Shown: one piece after another, positions 36,976 through 46,012 of the stretch
Layout of the letters: the number at the start of each line of letters is the position of its first letter
Position numbering within the stretch: position 1 is the first letter of the stretch
Assembly (NCBI GenBank): GCA_026000755.1
Contig: BNZC01000004.1
Span: forward strand, 10,380-74,379
Direction of reading: 5' to 3'
DNA from: Clostridia bacterium
GTDB lineage: Bacteria > Bacillota > Clostridia > Lachnospirales > Lachnospiraceae
DNA: 64,000 nt
Made by a program: the position numbers and the translations under genes
Notes under the pieces: generated by a model
Told to the model about the DNA's origin: nothing
Databases searched by the model: none
The model's input: only the letters and a program-made list of their open reading frames with translations

Positions 36976-36997
36976 AGACAGGCAGGTACGCCGGATT

Positions 36998-37996
36998 ATG
37001 GAGAAACGCTTTAATTTTCGCATATATCCCAACAAGGCACAAGAAGAACAGATCAGGAAAAACTTTGGTTGTGTTCGCTTTGTCTACAACTATTTTCTAA
37101 GCAAACGCATGGAGAAGTATAATGCGGGTAAGGGTATTTACACTTACTATGAAGCCAGCAAAGACTTGACTGTGCTGAAAAAAACAGAGGGTTATGCGTG
37201 GCTCAAGGAAGCAGATTCTCATTCCTTACAAAATGCCTTAAAAGACATGAATTTTGCTTTTTCGCAGTTTTATCGCAGAACGCGAGAAAAGAATGCCCAA
37301 CCGGGCTTCCCGCGTTTCAAGAAAAAAGGAGAAACACGGCAGTCCTATATGAGTCAAGCCCAGATTGGCAGAAACGGTGTTCCCAGTATTGCAGTATTAG
37401 AGAAAACAATAAAACTGCCGAAATTGGGATTTGTGGCGTGCCGGGTGTCAAAACCCATCTCCGGCAGAATCCTTTCCGCAAATGTGTTTCAGGTTCCAAG
37501 CGGCAAATATTTTGTTTCGGTTTGTTGCACGGATATAGAGCAGGAGGCATTTCCACAGACGGGGAAAGAGATTACACTGCATGTTGGAACACAGAGTTTG
37601 ACGGTATCCTCAGAAATGACACAAAAGAAGATTTCACGCCTGCATCGGCACCTGTCACGAAAACCAAGGGGCAGTGCAAACTACGAAAAGGCAAGAGTGA
37701 CTTTGGCGAAAGCCCATGAGCGAGTGAAAAACCAAAAGACCGACATGCTCCAGAAACTGAGTACGCAGTTGGTACGTGACCATGACCTGATTTGTATCCG
37801 CAAGGCAGAATTGGAAAAAATGAGGGAAAAGTCCCATTTTACCTACCACCTATGGGATACGTCATGGGGCGAATTTGTAAAGATGCTGAAATACAAATGC
37901 AACTGGTATGGCAAGACTCTTGTGGAAGTTCCCGGGACACAGGATACAGACAGCGACATTCTCAGTAAGCCCCTATGGAATCCGGGTAATTTCTGA
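36998..37996 (+). CDS. TnpB-like protein lacking RuvC catalytic residues (TldR-like candidate)
   Basis: 332 residues of the IS200/IS605 TnpB (OrfB) family. The N-terminal half is well kept (FNFRIYPNKAQEEQIRKNFG; PGFPRFKKKGE; VFQVPSGKYFVSVCC), covering the wedge/REC region that binds guide RNA and DNA. In the RuvC part, ITLHVGTQSLTV aligns with the usual GIDLGxKSFAV so the catalytic Asp is His. ICIRKAELEKM aligns with ICIEDLNVKGM so the Glu is Arg. The zinc finger and the DRDxNAA third catalytic segment are missing; the protein ends WYGKTLVEVPGTQ... after about 20 unrelated residues. The ORF is otherwise undamaged. It could be a decaying transposon gene, but this pattern fits TnpB-derived nuclease-dead repressors. 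No tnpA is present. Confidence 0.85.
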   Translation: MEKRFNFRIYPNKAQEEQIRKNFGCVRFVYNYFLSKRMEKYNAGKGIYTYYEASKDLTVLKKTEGYAWLKEADSHSLQNALKDMNFAFSQFYRRTREKNAQPGFPRFKKKGETRQSYMSQAQIGRNGVPSIAVLEKTIKLPKLGFVACRVSKPISGRILSANVFQVPSGKYFVSVCCTDIEQEAFPQTGKEITLHVGTQSLTVSSEMTQKKISRLHRHLSRKPRGSANYEKARVTLAKAHERVKNQKTDMLQKLSTQLVRDHDLICIRKAELEKMREKSHFTYHLWDTSWGEFVKMLKYKCNWYGKTLVEVPGTQDTDSDILSKPLWNPGNF

Positions 37997-38014
37997 TATT
38001 TATAGCACAACAAT

Positions 38015-38125
38015 AGCTACACGGTACGGGCGGGCAGTCCGAAACCTAACGCCTGTAGAGAATGTGTAAGACGGCTTGCCGCCACCTTCGTTGAAGCAGG
38101 AATCCCGTGTTACAGGGAAAGCCAA
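38015..38125 (+). ncRNA. Candidate omega-RNA (guide RNA scaffold) of the TnpB-like gene
   Basis: The sequence after the TnpB-like stop keeps the usual right-end/omega-RNA layout of IS200/IS605 elements. AACGCCTGTAGAGAATGTGT (38048-38067) is followed by GTTGAAGCAGGAATCCC (38090-38106) and a short TCCC/GGGA hairpin ending at about CCAA (38121-38125). A 7-bp ACGGTAC near 38018 can pair with GTACCGT at 38126-38132. In active systems the guide follows directly, here about 38126-38145. Boundaries are estimates. Recognised from memory of family right ends, not by a covariance search. Confidence 0.6.
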
Positions 38126-38164
38126 GTACCGTATTTTATTATAATTGATGGCGTGGAGTGTTCG

Positions 38165-40459
38165 ATGAAAAAATACCAACAACAGCAGCAGATGCTAGAA
38201 GTCGTATTTCTTAGTTACAAAGCGGCAATGAGTGATTCGATTGAAAGTATATACCTTGCCGCAAAAGCAGATCCTGCCTGTGATGCCTATTGGATTCCCA
38301 TCCCCTACTACGACCGTAAGCCTGACGGAACACTTGGAACCATGCACTATGAGGGCGAAGAATATTATGCTGACAACATAGAGTGTACCGACTGGCAGAC
38401 ATATGATATTGAGGTCAGACATCCCGATGTGATCTTTACCTTTAACCCCTATGATGGGGGAAATCGTATGACCACCGTTCATCCTGATTTTTACTGTAAA
38501 CGTTTGCGGGGTTTGACAGACTTGCTTGTCTATTGCCCCTATTTTGTCGTTGTGGACGATGTTCCGGAACATTTGGCAGAAGTTCTTGCTTGTGTATTTG
38601 CCCATAAGGTGATTGTGCAGTCCGAAAAAGTTCGTGATACGTATGTACGTGTGTATAAGGAGCAGTTCGGCGGTGTAGGCGACCGATTTGGTAAGCCGGA
38701 GGATAAATTCATCGCACTGGGAAGTCCAAAGTTTGATAAAGTAATCTATTCCAAGCGTGAGGACTTTATGCTTCCCGATGAATGGATGAAATTAATGGAA
38801 AGACCCAACGGAACAAGGAAGAAAGTCATTCTCTACAACACGACAGTCGCAGCAATTTTGCAGTACAGCGAGCAGTATTTGAAGAAATTACGCTCTGTGC
38901 TTGAAACATTCCGTGAGCGTGAGGATGTGGTACTGTGGTGGCGTCCCCATCCTCTGATGTTGGCTGCATTTTCCGGTATGCGACCCGAGTTGCCTGATGA
39001 GTATAAAAAGATTGTTGAAGCTTATAGGTGCGAGGGCTTTGGCATTTATGATGAAAGTGCCGACCTACACAGAGCGATTGCTTGGAGCGATGGGTATTAT
39101 GGGGATTGGAGTTCCTTGGTAGCATTGTATGAAGTTACCGGAAAAGGAATGATGCTGCAAGATGTAAAGATGGACGTGCCTAAAAAGCACGATTACAGGC
39201 AACTATTGGTTCCTGCAAGTTCCGCTTATGACGGGTTGCTTTGTATAACGCTCTATGATTCCTTAATTGTGGCAATATCCCTTGTTGATACAAAAAACTT
39301 AATGCATAGTCACTTCTGCAATTATCCTGTCTACAACAGCGATTTTGCGATATTGCCTTTTTCGTATGTAACATCAAAGATAGGAACAAAATTATACTTT
39401 GCTCCCCGTTGGTATGTACAAGGGAATCACTTTGCGATATACGATGAAATCACGAAAACCTTTGATTACATTGCTTTAGAGGATAAAACAACGGAACTGC
39501 TTGATGACGATGAAAATAGGAGCATTAAAAAGTGGGGAAGTAAATTAAATGATTCAAACAGTCCCAAATTCCAAAATATGATCAGCTATGGGGATTCCTT
39601 ATTTCTTACACCGAGTTCTTATCCCGCTATCGTTCGAGTGGATTTGAAAACGAAAGCCGTTTTTTACTATAACGATTTTGTTAAAGAACTTATACAAATC
39701 TCAAAAAAATACGGCAACCGCACTTCGTATGCGTTTAGTATGTCACGTCAGCTTGGTTCAAAGATTTATATGGCTTGCAGATGGGCAGATCTTTTGGTCG
39801 AATTTGATATGGAAATATGTAAAAGCAAGATAATCCTATTAAGCGATCGAAAATTTGGCAATCCAGTGATTCAGTTTGACGGCGAAAACGTTTGGTTGTT
39901 TTCCGATCGTTATGATATTACACGTTGGAATCCAAAAACCTCAGAACACCGAGTATTTAACCACTATCCCGATGAGATTGGTGAAGCTCCTAAGTGGCAA
40001 TTTTTCGCAATCTTGTGTGGATTTATTTTTGCGAATACGGTAAACGATAAACAATCTCTATTAAAGATAGACACAAATTCAGGGGATATAACGATTGCCG
40101 GCGAACTAACGGAGATGATTTCCGCCGAAGAACACATTGTGTCCTTGGCAAATTGTGAGGAAAAATTATATCTTACAACCGATAAAAACAATATTTATGT
40201 ATTAAGTGATTTGGATGGAGCGTATCGTAAAGCTGATTTTTCAAGTTCCGAAGAAGAAAAAATGCAATTGTACAGAGAACGCTTACGTCTTTATAAAAAT
40301 ACCGGAGCATTATTTTTTACAGAAAATGTCGAGTGTAGTTTAGATGAATATCTGGATGTGGTTTTAGGTGGAATTGAAGCTTGCAATGTTACCGGAACAG
40401 TACAAGGCGATACCGGCAGACCAATATATGAATATATAAAAAACGAGCATGGTAATTAG
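38165..40459 (+). CDS. TagB/TagF-like polyol-phosphate transferase fused to a propeller-like domain
   Basis: 764 residues from the ATG at 38165 (GGAG six bases before). The N-terminal half (about 1-380) resembles CDP-glycerol glycerophosphotransferase/GT-B proteins: VVLWWRPHPLMLAAF, SPKFDKVIY, a late IAWSDGYYGDWSSLVALYEVTGK. The C-terminal half (about 385-730) has repeating beta-strand units (GSKIYMACRWADLLVEFD; ENVWLFSDRYDITRWNPKT), suggesting a beta-propeller. Its likely donor would be the CDP-alditol predicted from the genes at 58-60.5 kb. First gene of the main glycan cluster. Confidence 0.75.
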   Translation: MKKYQQQQQMLEVVFLSYKAAMSDSIESIYLAAKADPACDAYWIPIPYYDRKPDGTLGTMHYEGEEYYADNIECTDWQTYDIEVRHPDVIFTFNPYDGGNRMTTVHPDFYCKRLRGLTDLLVYCPYFVVVDDVPEHLAEVLACVFAHKVIVQSEKVRDTYVRVYKEQFGGVGDRFGKPEDKFIALGSPKFDKVIYSKREDFMLPDEWMKLMERPNGTRKKVILYNTTVAAILQYSEQYLKKLRSVLETFREREDVVLWWRPHPLMLAAFSGMRPELPDEYKKIVEAYRCEGFGIYDESADLHRAIAWSDGYYGDWSSLVALYEVTGKGMMLQDVKMDVPKKHDYRQLLVPASSAYDGLLCITLYDSLIVAISLVDTKNLMHSHFCNYPVYNSDFAILPFSYVTSKIGTKLYFAPRWYVQGNHFAIYDEITKTFDYIALEDKTTELLDDDENRSIKKWGSKLNDSNSPKFQNMISYGDSLFLTPSSYPAIVRVDLKTKAVFYYNDFVKELIQISKKYGNRTSYAFSMSRQLGSKIYMACRWADLLVEFDMEICKSKIILLSDRKFGNPVIQFDGENVWLFSDRYDITRWNPKTSEHRVFNHYPDEIGEAPKWQFFAILCGFIFANTVNDKQSLLKIDTNSGDITIAGELTEMISAEEHIVSLANCEEKLYLTTDKNNIYVLSDLDGAYRKADFSSSEEEKMQLYRERLRLYKNTGALFFTENVECSLDEYLDVVLGGIEACNVTGTVQGDTGRPIYEYIKNEHGN

Positions 40460-40498
40460 TGTAATGAGCCATTTCAACAGTAAGAGGGAGAGGCGAAA

Positions 40499-41281
40499 TT
40501 GAAAGTAGTGATTCTTGCAGGCGGATACGGCACACGTATCAGTGAGGAATCGTATCTAAAACCAAAACCAATGGTCGAAATAGATGAAAAACCGATACTC
40601 TGGCATATTATGAAATACTATTCGACATTTGGCTTTCATGAGTTTGTAATATGTTGCGGTTATAAAGCCTATCTAATTAAGGAATATTTCGCCGACTATT
40701 ATATACATACGTCTGATGTAACTTTTGATTTTACAAAAGACGGACAAGGAAGTATGGAAGTTCACAGCAATCAGTCAGAGCCATGGAAAGTCACTCTTGT
40801 GGATACGGGCAAGGATGTTCAAACAGGCGGCAGAGTAAAACGGATTCAACGATATATCGGCAATGAAACTTTTATGCTTACCTATGGTGATGGTGTGAGT
40901 AATGTTGATTTACACTCCGTTCTAAAATTGCATAGCGAAAGCAAAAAGACAGTTACATTGACAGGGGTTCAGCTTGCCGGGCGTTTCGGCTTGCTTGATA
41001 TTGAAAATAACACAGTCACGGCATTCCGGGAAAAAGACATAGAAGAGGGCGGTTGGATCAATGGTGGATTTATGGTTTGCGAGCCTGAGATATTTCAGCT
41101 GATTGGTGGAGATGATACGAATTTTGAGCGAACAACATTGCCGCAATTAGCTGTTGATGGCAAACTCTGTGTTTATAAACATTTTGGGTTTTGGAAATGT
41201 ATGGATACGCAACGCGATAAAATGAATTTGGAGGCATTATGGAATGATGGCAAGGCGGCTTGGAAAGTGTGGGACAAATGA
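40499..41281 (+). CDS. rfbF: Glucose-1-phosphate cytidylyltransferase
   Basis: 260-residue nucleotidyltransferase making CDP-glucose from glucose 1-phosphate and CTP. Motifs: VILAGGYGTRISEES, KPKPMVEI, LTYGDGVSNVD, GRFGLLDI, GGWINGGFMV, WKCMDTQRD. The start is TTG 40499 with GAGGGAGAGG upstream. CDP-glucose normally feeds a 4,6-dehydratase (RfbG/DdhB), which is not in this window, so the product may be used directly, or the remaining genes are elsewhere. Confidence 0.92.
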   Translation: MKVVILAGGYGTRISEESYLKPKPMVEIDEKPILWHIMKYYSTFGFHEFVICCGYKAYLIKEYFADYYIHTSDVTFDFTKDGQGSMEVHSNQSEPWKVTLVDTGKDVQTGGRVKRIQRYIGNETFMLTYGDGVSNVDLHSVLKLHSESKKTVTLTGVQLAGRFGLLDIENNTVTAFREKDIEEGGWINGGFMVCEPEIFQLIGGDDTNFERTTLPQLAVDGKLCVYKHFGFWKCMDTQRDKMNLEALWNDGKAAWKVWDK

Positions 41282-42329
41282 ACGGACTAAGCAAGCAAGT
41301 CTCTCTGATCGTGAACGAGTTATCTTTGATCAACTGCAAGATGACTTGTCACGTCGGATCTTTCTTGCAAGAAAAGAGTTTACAGCCTTGCATTACGATG
41401 ACTTTAGTGAAACACACGCCACATCTCATTTTGAGCAATATTTTTTTGGGACAAATGAATGTTACTGCCCGCTTGAAAAGATTAGAAATATTTTAGAAAC
41501 AGACAAGTGTATTATTTATGGGTATGGCAGGACAGGCAAGGCACTTTTGGCATCAATCCATAATACTTGCAATATTACTGCCATATATGATAACAATGCA
41601 GCAACTGCACAGCACCCGCCAACAAGTTTGAAGGATTTTCCTGCATTTGATTATATTGTCATAGCAGTACTTGTTCCGGGTTTCCAACGTGAAATCATAA
41701 AGGAACTGCAAAAACTTGGCGTTGACTGGGAGAAAATTCTTTGCCCCTTTGTTATTGATGAAGAGAATCAATATTTTGATTCGGATATTATTCAGTTGGT
41801 TCCTGATGAAGTGTTTGTGGATGGTGGTTGTTTCGATTTTTCCACATCTGCGAGGTTGCTGAAACTAAATCCGAATGTCAAAAAGATATATGCGTATGAA
41901 CCAGACCCAACGAATGTAAAGCTTGTGCACAAAAATGCGAAGAAAGCAGGATTTACCAATGTCGAGATTGAGGAATTGGCGTGGTGGAAAGAAGAGACAA
42001 GCTTGCGGTTTCGTTCTTGGGGTGGGGCATCAAGAAAGGACGAAAACGGCACAATTGCTGTTAATACCAAAACGATAGATAATGTTGTGAAAGAGGAATA
42101 CATCACATTTATCAAGATGGATTTGGAGGGTGCCGAGTTGGAAGCGTTGATCGGGGCGAAAGAAACAATACTGCGATGTCGTCCGAAATTAGCAATCTCA
42201 ATCTATCACAAACCAAACGATTATTATGAAATTGCGGAATATATTAAAAGTATTGTGCCGCAATACAGACTCTTCATACGGCATTACAGTTCCGTTAATG
42301 ATGATACTGTTTTATATTGCGTAATGTAG
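41244..42329 (+). CDS. FkbM-family methyltransferase with N-terminal Rossmann-like module
   Basis: About 361 residues. An N-terminal module with IIYGYGRTGKALL (about 90-180), of the type found repeatedly in this cluster, is followed by a SAM methyltransferase of the FkbM family (VFVDGGCFDFSTS; YAYEPDPTNV; FIKMDLEGAELEAL). The start is uncertain: ATG 41244 or 41247, inside rfbF, with GGAGG at 41230-41234. An ATGA start at 41278 is in another frame and stops early. O-methylation of a sugar is the likely role. Confidence 0.78.
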   Translation: MMARRLGKCGTNERTKQASLSDRERVIFDQLQDDLSRRIFLARKEFTALHYDDFSETHATSHFEQYFFGTNECYCPLEKIRNILETDKCIIYGYGRTGKALLASIHNTCNITAIYDNNAATAQHPPTSLKDFPAFDYIVIAVLVPGFQREIIKELQKLGVDWEKILCPFVIDEENQYFDSDIIQLVPDEVFVDGGCFDFSTSARLLKLNPNVKKIYAYEPDPTNVKLVHKNAKKAGFTNVEIEELAWWKEETSLRFRSWGGASRKDENGTIAVNTKTIDNVVKEEYITFIKMDLEGAELEALIGAKETILRCRPKLAISIYHKPNDYYEIAEYIKSIVPQYRLFIRHYSSVNDDTVLYCVM

Positions 42330-42345
42330 GAAAGGACGTGACTTG

Positions 42346-43584
42346 ATGACAATTCTTATTGTCGGTCTTGGATTTGTAGGTTTGACAACAGCACTTGGTT
42401 TTGCCGACAAGGGATTTCAAGTGTTTGGCTACGATAGTAACCGTACACATTCCGATAAAATTCACAGTGGAGAAGTGCCGTTTGTAGAACCCGGTTTGCC
42501 GGAAGCACTCGGGAGAAACCTTGGAGCAAACTTCAAAGTTGTAGAAAATATGGATGAATTTACTGCAAAAGCAGATATTGTATTTTTGTGTGTTGGTACG
42601 CCTTGTGACGAAAGCGGCAGAGCCGACTTAAATGATTTGAAATCGGGCATTGACAGCATAGCAGACAAGGTGAACGCAGAAGGCTTATTAGTTATCAAAT
42701 CAACGGTTCCGCCGGGAACCACCCAAAAAGAGATTATCCCCTATGTCAGGACACATGGACTGAAAGCTTCGGTTGCCGTAAACCCGGAATTTTTACGAGA
42801 GGGTTGGTGTTGGTCGGATTTTACCAAACCCGATCGCATTGTGTGCGGTATAGATGAGGGAAGAGTTATTGCCCGAACACTTTTGAGCGAACTATATGCA
42901 CCATTTGATGCACCGATGCATTTTGTCACCCCCAATACAGCGGAATTTATCAAGTATCTTTCGAATAGCCTTTTGGCAAATTTAATTAGTTTTTCAAATG
43001 AAATGGCAGGAATCGCTGTTGCGGCAGGAGATGTGTCGCTTGGTGAAGCGTTCAAAATATTGCACGAAGATAACCGTTTATCAGGTGCAGGAATTAACAG
43101 TTATATCTATCCCGGCTGCGGTTATGGCGGATATTGTTTGCCAAAAGATACAACTGCGCTGATTCAGAGTGCAAAAAGCAATGGGTTTGAGGCAAACATC
43201 CTTCAAGAGGTTGTTACGTTAAATGAGAGTATGCCTCGCTTGACCGCAGAGAAAATTATACGAAAGACAAAAGATAAGACCGATAAGATTGGCATACTCG
43301 GTCTGTCCTTTAAGCCAAATTCAGATGATGTTAGGTACAGTCCTGCCGCAAAAATAATAGAACAGTTACTTGTCTTTGGGTATCAAAACATTTATGTTTA
43401 TGACCCTGTCGCCAATGACAAATTCAAAGAATATTATAAGTTTCCCTTGCATTATTGCCCGACAAAAGAGGACGTTTGCAGTATATGTTCTGTCGTTGCA
43501 CTAGTAACAATATGGAGAGAATTTAAGGGTATCAATAAAATTTATCCTCACATTGTGTGGGAAGACTGTAGGTATTTTTTATGA
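42346..43584 (+). CDS. ugd: UDP-glucose 6-dehydrogenase family protein
   Basis: 412 residues from ATG 42346. Oxidises UDP-glucose to UDP-glucuronate using NAD+ (or a related nucleotide sugar). Motifs: LIVGLGFVGLTTA (NAD), VGTPCDESGR, KSTVPPGTT, NPEFLREG, and the active-site Cys segment PGCGYGGYCLPKDT. C-terminal GILGLSFKPNSDDVRYSP. With the UDP-glucuronate decarboxylase at 57366 it would supply UDP-xylose. Overlaps the next gene by ATGA. Confidence 0.9.
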   Translation: MTILIVGLGFVGLTTALGFADKGFQVFGYDSNRTHSDKIHSGEVPFVEPGLPEALGRNLGANFKVVENMDEFTAKADIVFLCVGTPCDESGRADLNDLKSGIDSIADKVNAEGLLVIKSTVPPGTTQKEIIPYVRTHGLKASVAVNPEFLREGWCWSDFTKPDRIVCGIDEGRVIARTLLSELYAPFDAPMHFVTPNTAEFIKYLSNSLLANLISFSNEMAGIAVAAGDVSLGEAFKILHEDNRLSGAGINSYIYPGCGYGGYCLPKDTTALIQSAKSNGFEANILQEVVTLNESMPRLTAEKIIRKTKDKTDKIGILGLSFKPNSDDVRYSPAAKIIEQLLVFGYQNIYVYDPVANDKFKEYYKFPLHYCPTKEDVCSICSVVALVTIWREFKGINKIYPHIVWEDCRYFL

Positions 43585-45071
43585 ATCATTATGAATACGC
43601 ACAAGATTTGATCAACGCCGAGAAATTAGATGCTTTTTTGAACAGATTTGATACAGGCACGCCTGTTATCATCTATGGTGCGGGTAACAACGGTTGCCTT
43701 TGTGCGCAGCATTTGCTGCGAATTGGCGTACCGATCAAGTGCTTTGTTGATGCACATAAGGACATACAAAACGATAAACCTTACTTTATTGACATCGTTT
43801 CACCACGGAGAATGAAGGCGGACTATGACAATGAAGTGATTATCATTACTCCCTACGGCAACAGTGAGTTTGTAGAGGAGTTCCTGCTCATGGCAGATTT
43901 CCCGGAGGATAAGATTTACAAATTGGAGTTTGATAAGACTTGCTTTGAAATAAAACTGCCTGATTTGGAGCAACATACGCCGTCACAGTTATCATATATG
44001 AAAACTATGACGCAGAATCCCCCGATAACGGTGTTTTCGCTTATATACAATACGCCGGAACACTATCTCAGGCGTTCGATTGAAAGTGTTCTCAATCAAT
44101 CGTTTCGAGAGTTCATGTATTTCATTGTAGACCACGGAAGTAATGACGGAACTACGAGTAGGATAATAAGCGAATATGCGGAGCTAGATAAACGAATTAA
44201 AGTATATCGCACCGAAATAAATGTTGAAGTCGAGCGGCAACTCGGCAGAGATGCGACACACTTTAGAGAAGCATTATTTCAAGAAATAAAGAAACGGGTT
44301 ACTACAGAATATATGTGCTGCTTGGATTCGGATGATTTTTATGCAAGAGATTATCTCAAATACACATATACCAATGTGGTAGAACAATTTGCCGATATGG
44401 TGTGCATTCAGTCATCCGTATATGAGGAAAACAACCACCAAAATGTTAGATTTTTGTGGTATCCGATACTATCAAGCGAGATCATCGCAAGAAGTGAGAA
44501 AGAGAAATGGCTTGCTTTTTGTGAAACAAGGATGCCGGAAGCCGCTTGGAGTGTACTCGTAAAATCGGAAATTTATCTAAATGCTTTTCACGCCTCGTGG
44601 AGTTGTCCGAATGGCTTAACCACAGATAAAAAAATGAGTTTTGAAATGCTTAAGGCAAGCAAATGTGTGATATTTACACGCAATACCTACTATACACTTA
44701 CGCTTCGTACTGCTTCCGTTGTGGGAGGAAGCAAGTCTTCTGATTGGAAGTATATGCTTACGTGGTTTGACTGGATGATAAACGAGTGGTTGCGTGAAAC
44801 GAGAGATAGGTACAAGCAGCTGAATTTGAATGCAAAGCAGTACGCATACCCGCTTGCACAGTATATCGTTACATTTGTTTTCAGTATGTCTGATAAGTTG
44901 ATGAAACATCGTACAAGGCAGGAGTTAACGGAATTTTATCATAAACTGGAAGATATTCTTATGGAGGAATATATTTCACAGGTTATTGCTTATCGAAAAT
45001 TTTATAGAGATTGGCACCAGAAAATCAAAACTTACTTTGAAGGCGGAGATGACGGAGCGATAATCGGATGA
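43581..45071 (+). CDS. Family 2 glycosyltransferase with N-terminal Rossmann-like module
   Basis: 496 residues. Residues about 25-125 form the YGAG module (VIIYGAGNNGCLCAQHLL; IKCFVDAHKD). The GT2 domain runs from about 150 (ITVFSLIYNTPEHYLRRS; FIVDHGSNDGT; CCLDSDDFYARDYL as the DxD-type motif). ATGA overlaps on both sides couple it to ugd and the next GT2. Sugar and acceptor unknown. Confidence 0.87.
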   Translation: MNHYEYAQDLINAEKLDAFLNRFDTGTPVIIYGAGNNGCLCAQHLLRIGVPIKCFVDAHKDIQNDKPYFIDIVSPRRMKADYDNEVIIITPYGNSEFVEEFLLMADFPEDKIYKLEFDKTCFEIKLPDLEQHTPSQLSYMKTMTQNPPITVFSLIYNTPEHYLRRSIESVLNQSFREFMYFIVDHGSNDGTTSRIISEYAELDKRIKVYRTEINVEVERQLGRDATHFREALFQEIKKRVTTEYMCCLDSDDFYARDYLKYTYTNVVEQFADMVCIQSSVYEENNHQNVRFLWYPILSSEIIARSEKEKWLAFCETRMPEAAWSVLVKSEIYLNAFHASWSCPNGLTTDKKMSFEMLKASKCVIFTRNTYYTLTLRTASVVGGSKSSDWKYMLTWFDWMINEWLRETRDRYKQLNLNAKQYAYPLAQYIVTFVFSMSDKLMKHRTRQELTEFYHKLEDILMEEYISQVIAYRKFYRDWHQKIKTYFEGGDDGAIIG

Positions 45072-46012
45072 TTTCTGTGATCATGTTGGCATATAATCGA
45101 GCAAATTATATAAGATATGCGATTGAAAGTGTTCTGAAACAGACATATCGTGACTTTGAACTGCTTATCATCGACAACAATGCAAGCGATGGCACGTCGG
45201 AAGTGTTGCGAGAGTATGAGAAGAAAGATGAGCGGATACGATTATTCAAACGCACAGACAGTAAAATCGGTGCGGGACGTAATTTGGGCTTGGAAAACAT
45301 AAGCGGCGAATATTTTACGTTTGTTGATGATGATGACTACTGCGAAGCGGATTATTTGAGTTTCCTGCATAATTTAGCGGAAACATACAATGCTGACATC
45401 ACCGTATGCGGTTCGTATTACGACACCAAGGGAGAAATTACACCGAAGTATGTTTTTGACGAAACGATACTTTGCAAAAGGGAACAGGCAATTACAAATT
45501 TTTTACTCCGCAGATATTTTAACAATGGAAATCCAACAAAATTGTTCAGGCGAACGCCGGCAATCAGTGCAATTCGGTATCCAGAAAATGGGCAATATGA
45601 TGACATTCACACAATGTATAAGTTTTTTTCCGCAACAGGCGAACAACCGATTGCGGTTGCAGCGAAAGGCGAGCCGAAATATATTGTTCGCCGCCATATG
45701 GCGAACAACAGTAGTGCTACGCTTGACTTTTCGAAATTAACACCGGAATGGTTGAGTGAATATCTCACAGCCTATCGAAAACGTACGGAATATATTAGTG
45801 TAAAATTCTCGTCACTTGCAGAACTTGTGGTATGGAGTGAATGGTCGTATATGATTTCTATGGTCGAGAAAATCAACAGATTTTCGTTGGCGAATTGTTC
45901 CTCACAACTTGTGGATATGACCGCAGAATTGAAATATAATCGAGAACGATTTTTGTCCGCAGAATGGACACGTGATTTTGAAAAAGAATGGATAAAGGAG
46001 TATATTTTATGA
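45068..46012 (+). CDS. Family 2 glycosyltransferase
   Basis: 314 residues, classical GT2: ISVIMLAYNRANYIRYAIES, LLIIDNNASDGTSE, FTFVDDDDYCEADYL with the DxD motif at about 82-86. No fused module. It overlaps both neighbours (ATGA at each end), the tightest part of the operon. Confidence 0.9.
   Translation: MISVIMLAYNRANYIRYAIESVLKQTYRDFELLIIDNNASDGTSEVLREYEKKDERIRLFKRTDSKIGAGRNLGLENISGEYFTFVDDDDYCEADYLSFLHNLAETYNADITVCGSYYDTKGEITPKYVFDETILCKREQAITNFLLRRYFNNGNPTKLFRRTPAISAIRYPENGQYDDIHTMYKFFSATGEQPIAVAAKGEPKYIVRRHMANNSSATLDFSKLTPEWLSEYLTAYRKRTEYISVKFSSLAELVVWSEWSYMISMVEKINRFSLANCSSQLVDMTAELKYNRERFLSAEWTRDFEKEWIKEYIL

Larger units (their letters stand above)
36598..36997. other. 400-bp intergenic region rich in hairpins
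   Basis: No gene. From left to right it holds four adjacent hairpins (36613-36732), a larger inverted repeat (36773-36875), and a promoter with an (AT)9 spacer inside a 10-bp inverted repeat (36902-36975). Confidence 0.75.

Noticed and set aside
41278..41496. Short gene starting with the ATGA overlap after rfbF
   Set aside because: The frame stops after 73 codons with no features; the FkbM protein reads in another frame through the same DNA.
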